From assembly GCA_022823665.1 (NCBI GenBank), contig JAJEHN010000009.1:124001-188000 (forward strand): 64,000 nt of DNA, written 5' to 3'. Both the position numbers and the translations under genes were made by a program. Below the pieces are notes generated by a model that was not told where the DNA came from, ran no database searches, and saw only the letters and a program-made list of their open reading frames with translations. Shown here piece by piece: positions 27,474 through 36,300 of this stretch. The stretch's first letter is position 1; every line of letters begins with the position of its first letter. Origin of the DNA: Thermoanaerobaculia bacterium. Its GTDB lineage: Bacteria; Acidobacteriota; Thermoanaerobaculia; Multivoradales; Multivoraceae.

Positions 27474-28655
27474 TCACGGGTTCGCCCCCAATGCGCCGAT
27501 GGACCAGAGCTCGCCGAGCCGATGTTCGTCCAACCAACTCGCCAACTCACGCCCATCCAATCGACACAGCTCGGTGGCAGTGCCGGGCCGCTCGCACGCG
27601 ACTACCGCCTCGCATTCGTTCGTCAAGCTGTCCACGAGCATCTCCGAGTGGGTTGTCACGATCACCTGCATCCGCTCGGCCGCCTCGATCAGGAGTTTGC
27701 CCAAATCCCCCGCCGCATCGGGATGCAGCCCCAGTTCAGGCGACTCGATGCAGAGCCAGGACGGCGGCGACGAGTCGAGCAGTGTCGCCAGAATGGCCAG
27801 AAACCGAAGCGTTCCGTCCGAAATCCGAGCCGAGGAAACCGGCGAAGTCAGACCGTCCTCGTGCAGGAACAGGTCGATCGCTCCGTTACTCACGTGCGTA
27901 GAGACACGCTCGACGAAGGGAAGAAACCGCCGAACCAACTCGGTGAACCGGTCCGCGCCCTCGTGCTCGATGTGGTTCACCACGAGAGCCAGATTCCGGT
28001 TGTCCGGAAGTAGCGGAGCCCCCGGAAGGTCCGCCCGCTGCGGCTGCCGATGAGGCGCGGAAGGGCCGAAGGTCCAGTCCCGGAAGGTCCGAATCTCCCG
28101 AAACCGCTCGCCCAGCCAGTTGAGCTCCGGGTACGCCTCGGGAGCCTTCCGCTGAGACAGCACGGACTGGTCGGGCCGCAGGTCCTCCTTCTTCAGACGG
28201 TGCCGGCTGGGCTTCCCGGCTTCGTCCCGCATGCTGATCACGGGATCGCCCCGGCCGAAGCGGTAGTAGAAGGAGACGTCCTCATCGTCCCTATCAGGCA
28301 CCGCGTCCTCGACGATCTCATCGAACACCTCGGCTCGGTGCCGGACCGCGCCAAACTCCACGCCGTACCGAAGCGGCCTCCCGGTTGGCGTTCCCTCGCC
28401 GAGAACCGCCTCGATGCGCGCCCGGCCAGAACCGTCCGGCCCCTTCCAGGGCCACGCCCCGGCGCCGCCGCCGGCGCGGAGGGCAGCCGCAAAGTCAAGC
28501 GGCGTCGCCGCCAACAGCTCGAACGCCTCGATGAAGTTCGACTTGCCGGCGCCGTTCGGCCCGATGAGGACGTTGAGCGGCCGAAGTTCGAACGTCGGCG
28601 TCCCGGGCGGGAAGGACAGGAAGCCGTCGAGTTGGATGCTCTGCATCGCGAGCAT
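27474..28655 (-). CDS. AAA_21/RecF-type ABC ATPase of the inserted four-gene cassette
   Basis: A 393-residue SMC/RecF-like ATPase: Walker A GPNGAGKSNF (32-41), ABC signature SDGTLRF (279-285), Walker B with D-loop ESPELGLHPDA (304-314) and switch His TTHSEM (334-339). All catalytic elements are intact. No TOPRIM, nuclease or methylase domain is attached, so an effector must come from another protein. Such stand-alone AAA_21 ATPases are frequent sensors or motors in prophage and plasmid defence systems. The gene starts 3 nt after the 134-aa unknown gene and is the last gene of a coupled set inserted between brxC and pglX. An alternative start lies three codons downstream (ATG, QSIQLDG). Confidence 0.9.
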   Translation of the reverse strand: MLAMQSIQLDGFLSFPPGTPTFELRPLNVLIGPNGAGKSNFIEAFELLAATPLDFAAALRAGGGAGAWPWKGPDGSGRARIEAVLGEGTPTGRPLRYGVEFGAVRHRAEVFDEIVEDAVPDRDDEDVSFYYRFGRGDPVISMRDEAGKPSRHRLKKEDLRPDQSVLSQRKAPEAYPELNWLGERFREIRTFRDWTFGPSAPHRQPQRADLPGAPLLPDNRNLALVVNHIEHEGADRFTELVRRFLPFVERVSTHVSNGAIDLFLHEDGLTSPVSSARISDGTLRFLAILATLLDSSPPSWLCIESPELGLHPDAAGDLGKLLIEAAERMQVIVTTHSEMLVDSLTNECEAVVACERPGTATELCRLDGRELASWLDEHRLGELWSIGALGANP

Positions 28656-28658
28656 CCG

Positions 28659-29063
28659 TCAGTCCCGCTCGGGTCCCGTGTTCGTCGAGAAGGCGCGTCG
28701 CTCGAAGCCAAGCGGCGGTACCTTGAACTCCTCCTCCCCTTCTCGCGACTCGCCCAGCCATTCGGCGCGTGGGAGTCGCTCCGCCTCACTGCCACCAAGC
28801 CTCTGCTGCCGAAAGAGACCCTTTACGGGCACTCGAACGTCGCCGATCACGGACAGACTGGCTCGCATGTGAGCCAACTCCCGCCTATGGTGGCGTTTGG
28901 GTCTCCAGAGTCCGCCGTATCCATAGCGGCGGGCTTTCACGGTGACCGCATTCACCAAGTTCTGGCAAGCCCGGCCCGTTGTCAGCACGTCATCCGGCCC
29001 AGCATCGGCATGGCCCACGGGAAGCGCGACCCTACGCTCACGAAAAGCCGACCAGTCACTCAT
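28659..29063 (-). CDS. Hypothetical 134-aa protein of the inserted cassette
   Basis: No family recognised. The frame starts at an ATG (SDWSAFRERRVALP) overlapping the stop of the 403-aa gene by ATGA and ends 3 nt before the ATPase start, which argues strongly that it is a real coupled gene. The product is basic in the centre (VKARRYGYGGLWRPKRHHRREL, ~43-64), suggesting nucleic-acid binding, and acidic near the C-terminus (SREGEEEF). No membrane segment or signal peptide is seen. A longer in-frame start at 29117 exists but would lie inside the upstream gene. Confidence 0.65.
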   Translation of the reverse strand: MSDWSAFRERRVALPVGHADAGPDDVLTTGRACQNLVNAVTVKARRYGYGGLWRPKRHHRRELAHMRASLSVIGDVRVPVKGLFRQQRLGGSEAERLPRAEWLGESREGEEEFKVPPLGFERRAFSTNTGPERD

Positions 29064-30271
29064 CTTCGCCCATCGGGAGGCTCCGACCGATCCGATACTG
29101 CATCCGACTTCGGCCATCGCAAAGCGAAATGACGCTCATCAACCCCCATCTGCCTACGCTCCGGATCGAGCTGAGCGACCGTGACGCGGATCTCCTCACG
29201 CCCGTTGCCCATGAAATCCAAGTAAGTCTCCATCTCCCCGGCTCGCCAAGCACACGGAAGAAAGACCGCGAAGTCGTTGCCGTGGAGCGACACTCTCACG
29301 ATCGCGCCCCACGGGTTGCCCGAGCCCGTCCAGGCGACCAGCAGCGACCGGTCCGTGATGGTGCCCCCTACACCCCACACGCCGCCCTTCATGGGGCGCA
29401 CGACATGGACCCACTCCTTTAGGACCGACCGCGCCTTCTCCTCCGACTCGCGCAGCGAAGAGGCAATGGTCTCTCGGAAGAGACTGCCGAGAACCTCTGC
29501 CCCGATAAGGTGGCCACCGCAAGAAAGGGCATACGCATACCCCAGGAGCTCGAAGAGGGTCAGGTGCGCCGACTTGATCAAGGAAACGCCCACCGAGACG
29601 CTAAGGTCGGCCGTCGTCTCAATGCACCAACTTTCATCGAGAAGGCGGTCCACTTCTTCCTGCGTCCTCTTCAGGACGAACCACGGATGCAATTCACTCA
29701 CACGCAGCGCCGCGAACTCCCGGCCCGGCAGCTTCCTGGCGGGGAAGTGAGGAATCTCCTCCCTCCCGGCAAGAACCCGGGTCTTGAACTGAAAGGGCAG
29801 GCGCTTCTCAGTCAGCCCGCCCTGCGCCATGATGTCCTCGCAGTCAGCCAGCGCAGCGAAGCCCGATTCGAACTTCGATCCGAAGTGATTGTCTACGTCC
29901 TTTCTCTGGACCGTCCAAGCCCGCGGGGCATCCTCAAAGACCCTGTTGACTATGTGTCCCTTGCATAGCTCCACCGGTTGATCTCGAAACAGAATAGGGC
30001 AGTAGAAATGCTTGAAGGGCTCCCCGGTCACTCCCTCAAAGTCGGATCGCAGAGCCTCAAGCCGACTGGCAAGGCCCTGAGGCACCAGCGGTGAAGCGGC
30101 CGCACACTCTTCTTCTACGCGGCGATGCGTGACAGTACCTGCAGAGCGCCGAGAGCTCCCCGCGAGTTCTCCGCCCTTTCGCCTCACAGCCTCCATCCCT
30201 TCCTCATCGGCTGTTCCACCAACGCCAGCCATAGGAAGCCGCTGCACGTGTCTTAATCTCACTCCCGTCAT
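29060..30271 (-). CDS. Hypothetical 403-aa protein of the inserted cassette
   Basis: No family assigned. The first ~60 residues are Arg/Gly-rich and low in structure. Then comes a compact block FKHFYCPILFRDQPVELCKGHIVN (86-109) with C91, C103 and H106, followed by DVDNHFGSKFE (125-135). The C-x11-C-x2-H plus Asp/Asn layout recalls treble-clef or HNH-like sites, but the usual second Cys pair is absent, so this is only a hint. The remainder looks globular (PHFPARKLPGREFAALRVSELHPWFVLKR; SLIKSAHLTLFELLGYAYAL). Start and stop both overlap neighbours by ATGA, tying it to the two-TM protein upstream and the 134-aa protein downstream. Its GC content is lower than that of the BREX genes. Confidence 0.75.
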   Translation of the reverse strand: MTGVRLRHVQRLPMAGVGGTADEEGMEAVRRKGGELAGSSRRSAGTVTHRRVEEECAAASPLVPQGLASRLEALRSDFEGVTGEPFKHFYCPILFRDQPVELCKGHIVNRVFEDAPRAWTVQRKDVDNHFGSKFESGFAALADCEDIMAQGGLTEKRLPFQFKTRVLAGREEIPHFPARKLPGREFAALRVSELHPWFVLKRTQEEVDRLLDESWCIETTADLSVSVGVSLIKSAHLTLFELLGYAYALSCGGHLIGAEVLGSLFRETIASSLRESEEKARSVLKEWVHVVRPMKGGVWGVGGTITDRSLLVAWTGSGNPWGAIVRVSLHGNDFAVFLPCAWRAGEMETYLDFMGNGREEIRVTVAQLDPERRQMGVDERHFALRWPKSDAVSDRSEPPDGRR

Positions 30272-31284
30272 TCACTCGCACCACCACGTCCCAGATCGCG
30301 AGTGATCTCGAGCAGATTCGCGCTTCCTGACTCCCTGCGGGCCTCGTCGAAGCCCGACGCCTGATGGCCGAAGATGGAGTCGGTAGCGCGCAGGAGAACA
30401 GCCTCCTTGGTCTGCTGATCCGTAGCTGCGTTGACAAACGTCTCGAACGTCTGAAGCGCATTCGCCCGATGCTGATTGACCACCTGGTTATGGCACGCCG
30501 AGCGATACATTCTCACCAGCCAGACGAGAGCGAAGTAGAGCGCGCTGAACAGGAGGAGCTTCGCGACCGAGAGCTGGAGGGCCTGACTGACATCGAGACC
30601 CTCCTCGGCCACGGTGCCGTAGAGCCACCAGACGTTCAAGGCCGCGAGAAGGGTGGTCACGCACGCAGCCACCGCAACGCACCCAAGCCATCTCTGGCTA
30701 GTGCTCTTGTGCTCGTCGGCTTCCTGCTGAAACTGCGTCGCGTGCTGAGAGACTCCGACCTCCGCTGCAGCCCTCTTTACGCTCTCCGCTGTCCTTCTAA
30801 CCTCGTCCAGTTCAGAGCGCGCCTCCTCTCTCGCGGTCTTCACCGCGTCGAGCGTCTCTCCTGCAGCCCGGCGAATCTGTTCCAGATTCGTGCCGGTCTG
30901 CTGCCCGTAGGCAATCGCGAGACCGACTGCGTTGAACTCCCCGTCGTACTGGCTCTCAATCTGCTGGATCAGGTTGTCCCGTTCCGATTGAGGATTCTGT
31001 CCGGTAGGAGAGAAGGCCAAGATCTGCTGGAACTCATCTCTCGCCTGCGAAACCGAAGCCCTGATGCTCTCGAGCAGCGGCAGCGGAAGATCGCTCAAGC
31101 CGGCGTCCTGCAACTTGCGGAAGAGACGTAGTCTCCTCTCGAAGACCGGCTGCCCTGAACTGAAATCCAGGGCCTTCCCCAGGTCTTCGGTCCTGACGAG
31201 TTGCTCGGATGCGGTCCCCAGCAAACCAGCGAGTTCCTCCTCAACCGCTTGGAGGGCCGTCTCCCGTTGCTCTTCGCTTGACAC
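30268..31284 (-). CDS. Two-TM coiled-coil membrane protein (DUF6161-like), first gene of the inserted cassette
   Basis: A 338-residue protein with a soluble N-terminal half, a predicted coiled coil (~133-195), two transmembrane helices (~200-222 and ~236-258), and a cytoplasmic C-terminal block NQVVNQHRANALQTFETFV (267-285) followed by AVLLRATDSIFGHQASGF. This tail resembles a domain (DUF6161-like, from memory) found in small membrane proteins of variable defence regions; I am not certain of the family name. GTG 31284 follows a strong GGAAGGGGG run about 7 nt upstream. The gene begins the coupled set of four. A membrane protein with an ATPase partner would fit an abortive, membrane-acting system, but this is inference. 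Confidence 0.75.
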   Translation of the reverse strand: MSSEEQRETALQAVEEELAGLLGTASEQLVRTEDLGKALDFSSGQPVFERRLRLFRKLQDAGLSDLPLPLLESIRASVSQARDEFQQILAFSPTGQNPQSERDNLIQQIESQYDGEFNAVGLAIAYGQQTGTNLEQIRRAAGETLDAVKTAREEARSELDEVRRTAESVKRAAAEVGVSQHATQFQQEADEHKSTSQRWLGCVAVAACVTTLLAALNVWWLYGTVAEEGLDVSQALQLSVAKLLLFSALYFALVWLVRMYRSACHNQVVNQHRANALQTFETFVNAATDQQTKEAVLLRATDSIFGHQASGFDEARRESGSANLLEITRDLGRGGASE

Positions 31285-31386
31285 CTAGAATCCCCCTTCC
31301 ACTGCCGGCAGCGTTCCGAGCAGCACGACCGGCCTAACTGCCTGGCTGCGCCGCCCCACGAACGTCGTCCTTGCCTGCTCGTCCAT

Positions 31387-31893
31387 CTACTCGCAGCCGA
31401 CTTCCGGCAAGTCGCGGAACGAGCCAAAGGACATCTTGAAACGCGCCTTCTCCAACTCCGCCTTCAGTTCATCGGCCTCCGTGATCGTGATCAGGCCGGC
31501 GTCAATCGCCAACATCAGGAGCGTTGGTGTGTCCAGCACACGACCTTCCCCAAGGACTTCCCGGGCTCGGTTCAGGAAAGCTCCCCTCTCGTCACAGGCA
31601 ACGAACCACCCGCGGGCCTTGGCAACTGCCAAGCACGCGGACTCGCCACGGCCAAAGTCCTCGTTCAGCCGAAGGAAGTCATCGGCCTCTCGCGGCGCCA
31701 TGGGGCCGAGAGGTCGAAGATGGCCGTTATCGAGTGCGTGGGCCAGAACCTCAGCCTGCGACGGGCGTCTGATCTCCGAGGCGACCTCCTCGGGCACCAC
31801 GAAGCCGAACCCAGGCAGCGACGAAAGGAGACCGACCTTCGCGACCACGAGGAAGTTGATCAGCACGCTGGCATCGAGCGCGACGAGAATCAC
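31387..31893 (-). CDS. PIN-domain (DUF3368-like) toxin-type nuclease
   Basis: A 168-residue PIN-fold protein, predicted Mg-dependent ribonuclease. It opens with ILVALDASVLINFL (Asp7), has a mid-protein GRGESACLAVAKARG block (Glu ~84) and CDERGAF (Asp ~101), spaced as in the DUF3368 group. GTG 31893 overlaps the stop of the XRE/ImmA gene (GTGA), which fixes the start and shows coupling; upstream TTG alternatives lie inside that gene. Pairing of an XRE-protease with a PIN protein is a known toxin-antitoxin-like arrangement. It sits between brxC and the inserted four-gene cassette and could be an addiction module or a regulator of the island. Confidence 0.85.
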   Translation of the reverse strand: MILVALDASVLINFLVVAKVGLLSSLPGFGFVVPEEVASEIRRPSQAEVLAHALDNGHLRPLGPMAPREADDFLRLNEDFGRGESACLAVAKARGWFVACDERGAFLNRAREVLGEGRVLDTPTLLMLAIDAGLITITEADELKAELEKARFKMSFGSFRDLPEVGCE

Positions 31894-33173
31894 GATGACC
31901 GTCCTCTCAGCGCCTCCCAATCCACAGGCAGCGGGGCCACCGGCGGTCGGACATCGATCCCGGCCTGGGCGACCAGTTGCTCCAGCGCGTTCTCCTTGAC
32001 GCCGACGAGCTCACCGAGTTCGCAGAGTCTTCGGTAAGAGATGAGCTCACGGCGAAGCGCCTCGACGCCGAGTACGACCAGACGATTCCGGCCCAGCGGA
32101 CGGCGGCGTCCTTCTTCCGGATCTGCGAGACCGAGAGCCCGGGCCATGTCGCGACCCAACTCGGCGTCCTGCTTCCGGAGCTGCGCCAGGCGTTGCTCGC
32201 CAATCACGCGCAGGCTCTTCAAGCGGTAGAGAGTGGCCAGCCGGCTGACACCGAAATGATGCGCCAGCAACGCCACGTCATGGACGCGGACTTCCTGGCT
32301 TCCCGGCGGAGAACGTCTCTCGGCCAAGCGCCCACCTTCTCCATCGAAAACATGACGCTGAGTCCGGCTCGCCGCCCCCTTCGCGAGGTAGCCGAGGAAC
32401 TGCCGAACTCCGGCTGCCGGCAGCAGAAAGGCGGCGGCGAAGGAGTTCGCCCGGACCTCAAGCAAGCAGTCCCCGTCCACGGTACGACTGACGTTCGCTT
32501 GGCGGTCCCGGTCGAACAGCGCATGCGCGTACTCGTGAGCGAAGGAGTAGCGCCGGCGGTTGAAAGCATGCCGACGATTGACCGCGACCAACACTCCCAC
32601 ACTGTCATCAAGCAGCGTCAGACCGGAGACTTCTTCAGGCATCCGTACCTGTGCCGCGCGGATGCCCTGCATCTCCAGAAGGTCCACCTGGTCCGGCAGG
32701 GGGCGCGCGTCCAGGCCGAGGCGCCCCCGCTCGGCCCCGGCGGCGCGCTCTCCCTGCTGCACCGCCTGCCACTTGGTTCGGGGAGCCACCGGAGCGTAGC
32801 TGGGAAGCGCAGCGCTCTGCGAATCGATATCGAGAATGCGCTCAAGGTGAGACATCGCCCGGCCGAAGGTCAACGCCTCGCTCAGAGCTTCGCGCAGTTT
32901 CGCATCGGCTCCTAGTTCCGGGTGGCGCCGGAACAGAACGACGGTAGCGTTCCGTTCACGGAACGTCTCGGCGAAGAAGTCCGTGGCGCTCCGGCCGAAG
33001 AGTGCCGCCAAGCGGTGCAGTTCAAGGCCGGACACAGCTCGCTTGCCGGCCTCCATCTGGGAGATCGCCGGACGGGAAACCTCCAATGCAGCCGCAACGG
33101 CGCCTTGGGTCAGTCCAACCGCTTCCCTCGCGGTCCGAATCCGAACGGCCAGCTCTTCAGTCGTCAATGCCAT
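31890..33173 (-). CDS. XRE-family regulator with ImmA/IrrE-type metallopeptidase domain
   Basis: A 427-residue COG2856-type protein. The N-terminal XRE helix-turn-helix (TAREAVGLTQGAVAAALEVSRPAISQMEAG, ~14-43) should bind its own promoter. A central ImmA/IrrE zinc peptidase has HEYAH at 213-217 and the third ligand region LEVRANSFAAAFLLP (~238-252). In such proteins the peptidase cleaves a repressor or the protein itself after a stress signal. The C-terminal 130 residues are less familiar. ATG 33173 has GGGAG 7 nt upstream. It is coupled to the PIN gene; a 127-bp gap from brxC holds a promoter-like site with a dyad, so the pair probably has its own transcript. Confidence 0.88.
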   Translation of the reverse strand: MALTTEELAVRIRTAREAVGLTQGAVAAALEVSRPAISQMEAGKRAVSGLELHRLAALFGRSATDFFAETFRERNATVVLFRRHPELGADAKLREALSEALTFGRAMSHLERILDIDSQSAALPSYAPVAPRTKWQAVQQGERAAGAERGRLGLDARPLPDQVDLLEMQGIRAAQVRMPEEVSGLTLLDDSVGVLVAVNRRHAFNRRRYSFAHEYAHALFDRDRQANVSRTVDGDCLLEVRANSFAAAFLLPAAGVRQFLGYLAKGAASRTQRHVFDGEGGRLAERRSPPGSQEVRVHDVALLAHHFGVSRLATLYRLKSLRVIGEQRLAQLRKQDAELGRDMARALGLADPEEGRRRPLGRNRLVVLGVEALRRELISYRRLCELGELVGVKENALEQLVAQAGIDVRPPVAPLPVDWEALRGRSS

Positions 33174-33230
33174 TTCGCGCTCCCTGTCCGATCAGCCAGG
33201 CCCACGGCCCCCGCGGTCGCCGACACCACG

Positions 33231-33260
33231 ACAGTACGTCAAACGAACTGACATCGTCAA
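33231..33260 (-). promoter_or_regulatory. Promoter with dyad operator upstream of the XRE/PIN pair
   Basis: On the minus strand TTGACG (33260-33255) is a good -35 box. A poor -10 candidate TACTGT (33236-33231) follows at 18 bp. Between them the dyad GTCA-N7-TGAC (33252-33238) occupies the spacer, a natural operator for an autoregulating XRE protein. It lies ~58 bp upstream of the XRE start codon, which has a Shine-Dalgarno. Confidence 0.4.
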
Positions 33261-33300
33261 TTTCTGCCCTCCACAGTCAGATACTCCAACTCACGCTCCA

Positions 33301-36300
33301 TCACCGCAGCACCACCGGCCCTCTCCGCACCGCTTCGATCAGCCGCTCCTCCTGCTCCTCCAGCCACTCGCGCACCGCCGCCTCGTCGGCGAGCGTGCCG
33401 CGGCGGATGGTCACGGTGGTGGGTGCCTTCGCCGTCTCGTCATCGGCATGCGCACGCTTGGCGGCTTCGGCAAGCGCCTGGGAGGTCCGCTCGCGCACGG
33501 CGTCGATGTCGGCCCGCCATGCGAGAAGCGAACGTTCGTCGAGACTCGCCAGGAGTTCGGCGACCGAGCTGATCGGCACGGTCTCGGGCGGGGTCAGCCG
33601 GTACTGGCGGCGGATCTCGTCTGGGTCGGCGGCGGCGAGAGCCTGCCACGTAGGGTCTCCTTCGAGTTCGGCGGCCGCCTCGGCGACGGCGGCGCCAAGC
33701 CGCTCGCGCTGCTCGGTCACGGCGGCGCGCAGTTCGCCGGCCAGCCGACCAGCTAGCGGCGCCAGCCGATCCGTCTCGTCCAGCAAAGACCGCTGCTGCT
33801 CGATCGCGCGAAGTTCCCGCTCGAGGGACTCGAACCCCGGAAGCTCCCGGCCGTGCCGGTGCAGGGCCATCGCCTGCTTCCAGGCCGGGAGTCTCGCCTC
33901 ACGACGCTCCGCCAGCGCCCCCCACTCCGCCAACGACTCGCGGATGCGGTCGCGCTCGCCGAGAATTCCGGCCAACTGCTCGGTTCCGGCCAAACCCGAA
34001 AGGTCGTCCAGGAACGCCGTGTCCGGGACGGGCGGCAGCGGCGCGTCGCCGCCGGCGGCTCCGGCCAACGCGCGCGTGGCGTCCAGGAACGGCGCCGCTT
34101 GCAGCGACTCCTGGCCGCTCGCGGCCTGCACGCCCGCCTCCTGGAACAGACCACGCAGGGCGATTCGCTCGCTGGCCGTCAGCACGACCTTCTCGGTGCG
34201 GAACTCGGCGCTCTTGATGCCGGCCTGGTCGAGCGCGCCAGGCGCCACCGGGGCGCCGCCGCGCATGGCGCGGACGTGGCCGCTCCGGTGCAGGGCGATG
34301 AGCACGGCGTCCACTGCGTCCTGCGGCCAACCGAAGGGCGCGACCCGGAGCTTGCGATGGATCTCGGTGCCGCGGGCGCCGGCCCCGAGCATCGACAGCA
34401 CCTGGCGGGCCACGGCGTGCTCCGCCGTCGGCCGGTCCCAGCCGACGATCTGGAGCGGCGTGTCGGACCCGTCCCGCGCCCGCCGCAGGGCGACTTCCCA
34501 TGCTCGGTGGTCCGCCTTGGGGAACTCCGGGAACAACCGCGCCATCGAGGCGCGGGCCGCCTTCTCGAGCTTGTCGCGCAGGCTCTCGCCGAAGACCTCG
34601 GTTCCGCCGCCCTGATGGACGACGGCCGCCCGCAGGGTCTCCTGGACGAGTTCGCGCAAGCGGCGGCTGGCCTCCTCGCGGCGGCTTTCCATGCCGGACC
34701 TGGCGTCCCGGCCCTCGGCCGTGGCCGGGCTTCCCTTCAGGTCGAGAATTCGCTGCGCCGCCTCCGAGGAGAGGATCCCGTCGCGCAGCGCCTCGGCGTG
34801 GCGGCGCGGCAGATGGACGAACACGGTCGGGCTCTCCACTCCCGCGCTCCGCGCCGTGTCCGCCACCGCCTTCGGCCGGCACGACCAGCCGTCGCGCAAC
34901 CAGACGATCACGGCTGCATCGTCCGCCGGCGGCGCTTCGTCGGAGGCGTGAAGCCGCACCACGCGCCGCTCCTTCGAGGCGCCCTGAGTGAGCCGGAGCG
35001 ACCGGACGGCCTCGTCCGCCCCGTCGCGGAAGAGTTGATTGCGAATTCGGGCGATCTCGACCTCGCTCTGCCGCAATACCCCGACCCGCTGGCGGTACTC
35101 TCGCTCCCACTCGGCGCCTTCCGTGGTCTGAAGGCGGTGTTCCTCCCCCACTTTCAGCAGCACGCTCTGCTCGACGAGATTCTCCAGTTCCTCCGCCACC
35201 TTGCGGCGGAAGCCGGAGGCGTCGCCCCGAATGTCGGTCACCAGCAGATCCGCGAGGGTCGAGGCGTCGGCGCGCACGCCGAGATCGAGGGCGCCCTCGC
35301 GCGGCAGCTTGCCCACGAGGAAGGCCAGGCCGCAGAGATCCCGGCGCAGGCGGCCGTCGTCCGTACCGTCGTCGAGCCGCGCGATCGCGGTGTGCAGTTC
35401 GCCCAGGAGCACGCCGGCGCTCACCATGTCGGGCGCCAGCGCGCTGAACAGGTCGGACGCGGGTATCGCGGCGCCCAGGTCTTCCGAAGCGATGCCTTCG
35501 AGCGAGTCGTGCAGGATGCGCAACTGGGAACGGAGCTGGCTGCGCCCGCCCCCCTCGTCCACGGCCCGGAAGCAGGCTTCCCAGAACCGGCGCCGCGCCG
35601 GCAGCAGCGGATAGTCGTCAACCCGGTGGTCCTCGTCCTCCCGCCGCGCGGCGATGCGCGTGTTGCGGAGCTGGCGCGCCACTTCGCCGGCGTGGCCCTC
35701 GAACATCTCCTCGATGGCCGGCACCGCGCTCGGCTTCTTGCGCAGGAGGATCTGCCGGGTGACCGCCTCCACGTCGGCGTCGGTCAGTTGCACATGGACG
35801 ACGAAGCGGTCCCGCAGCTTGGCGAAGTGCGGCGTGTCGGCCGAGAGCGCGGACTGCCCGGAACCGACGAGCATCAACCGGCCGTCGAAACGGGTCTGGA
35901 CCGCCTCCGCCAGCTCGGTAATCGCCGAGGACCGCTCGCCGTCGTCGCCGATGTACTGCTGCACCTCGTCCAGCACGAGCACCGTGTGCGGGAGTTCGTC
36001 ACTGCCCGAGAGCGCCTTGCGGGCGGCGTCGACGAACTGCTCGGTCGTGATGTCGGTCCGGCTCAGCGGGAACTGGGCCTGCAAAACCCGCGCGGCCGTT
36101 CCCGCGTCGTGCGCGAAGCCGGGCACGAGGTCGACCAGGGCCTGGGCGAGCACGGGGCTCACGTAGAGGTTGTTCAGTTCCCGCAGCCAGTCCCGGCCCG
36201 CACTCTCGACGGCGGCCCGCACGGCGTCGAGGCAGCCCTCGTCCCGCAGCCAGAAGCAGAACTGCGCCTGGGCGTACTGGCGCGGCCAGCCCCGGGCGCT

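Noticed and set aside
86..29135. The Cys/His block of the 403-aa protein (C91, C103, H106) as a proven HNH nuclease
   Set aside because: Only part of a treble-clef pattern is present and the second Cys pair is missing; kept as a hint in the feature note, not as a call. The start coordinate given here is only nominal: the block lies in the gene at 29060-30271.
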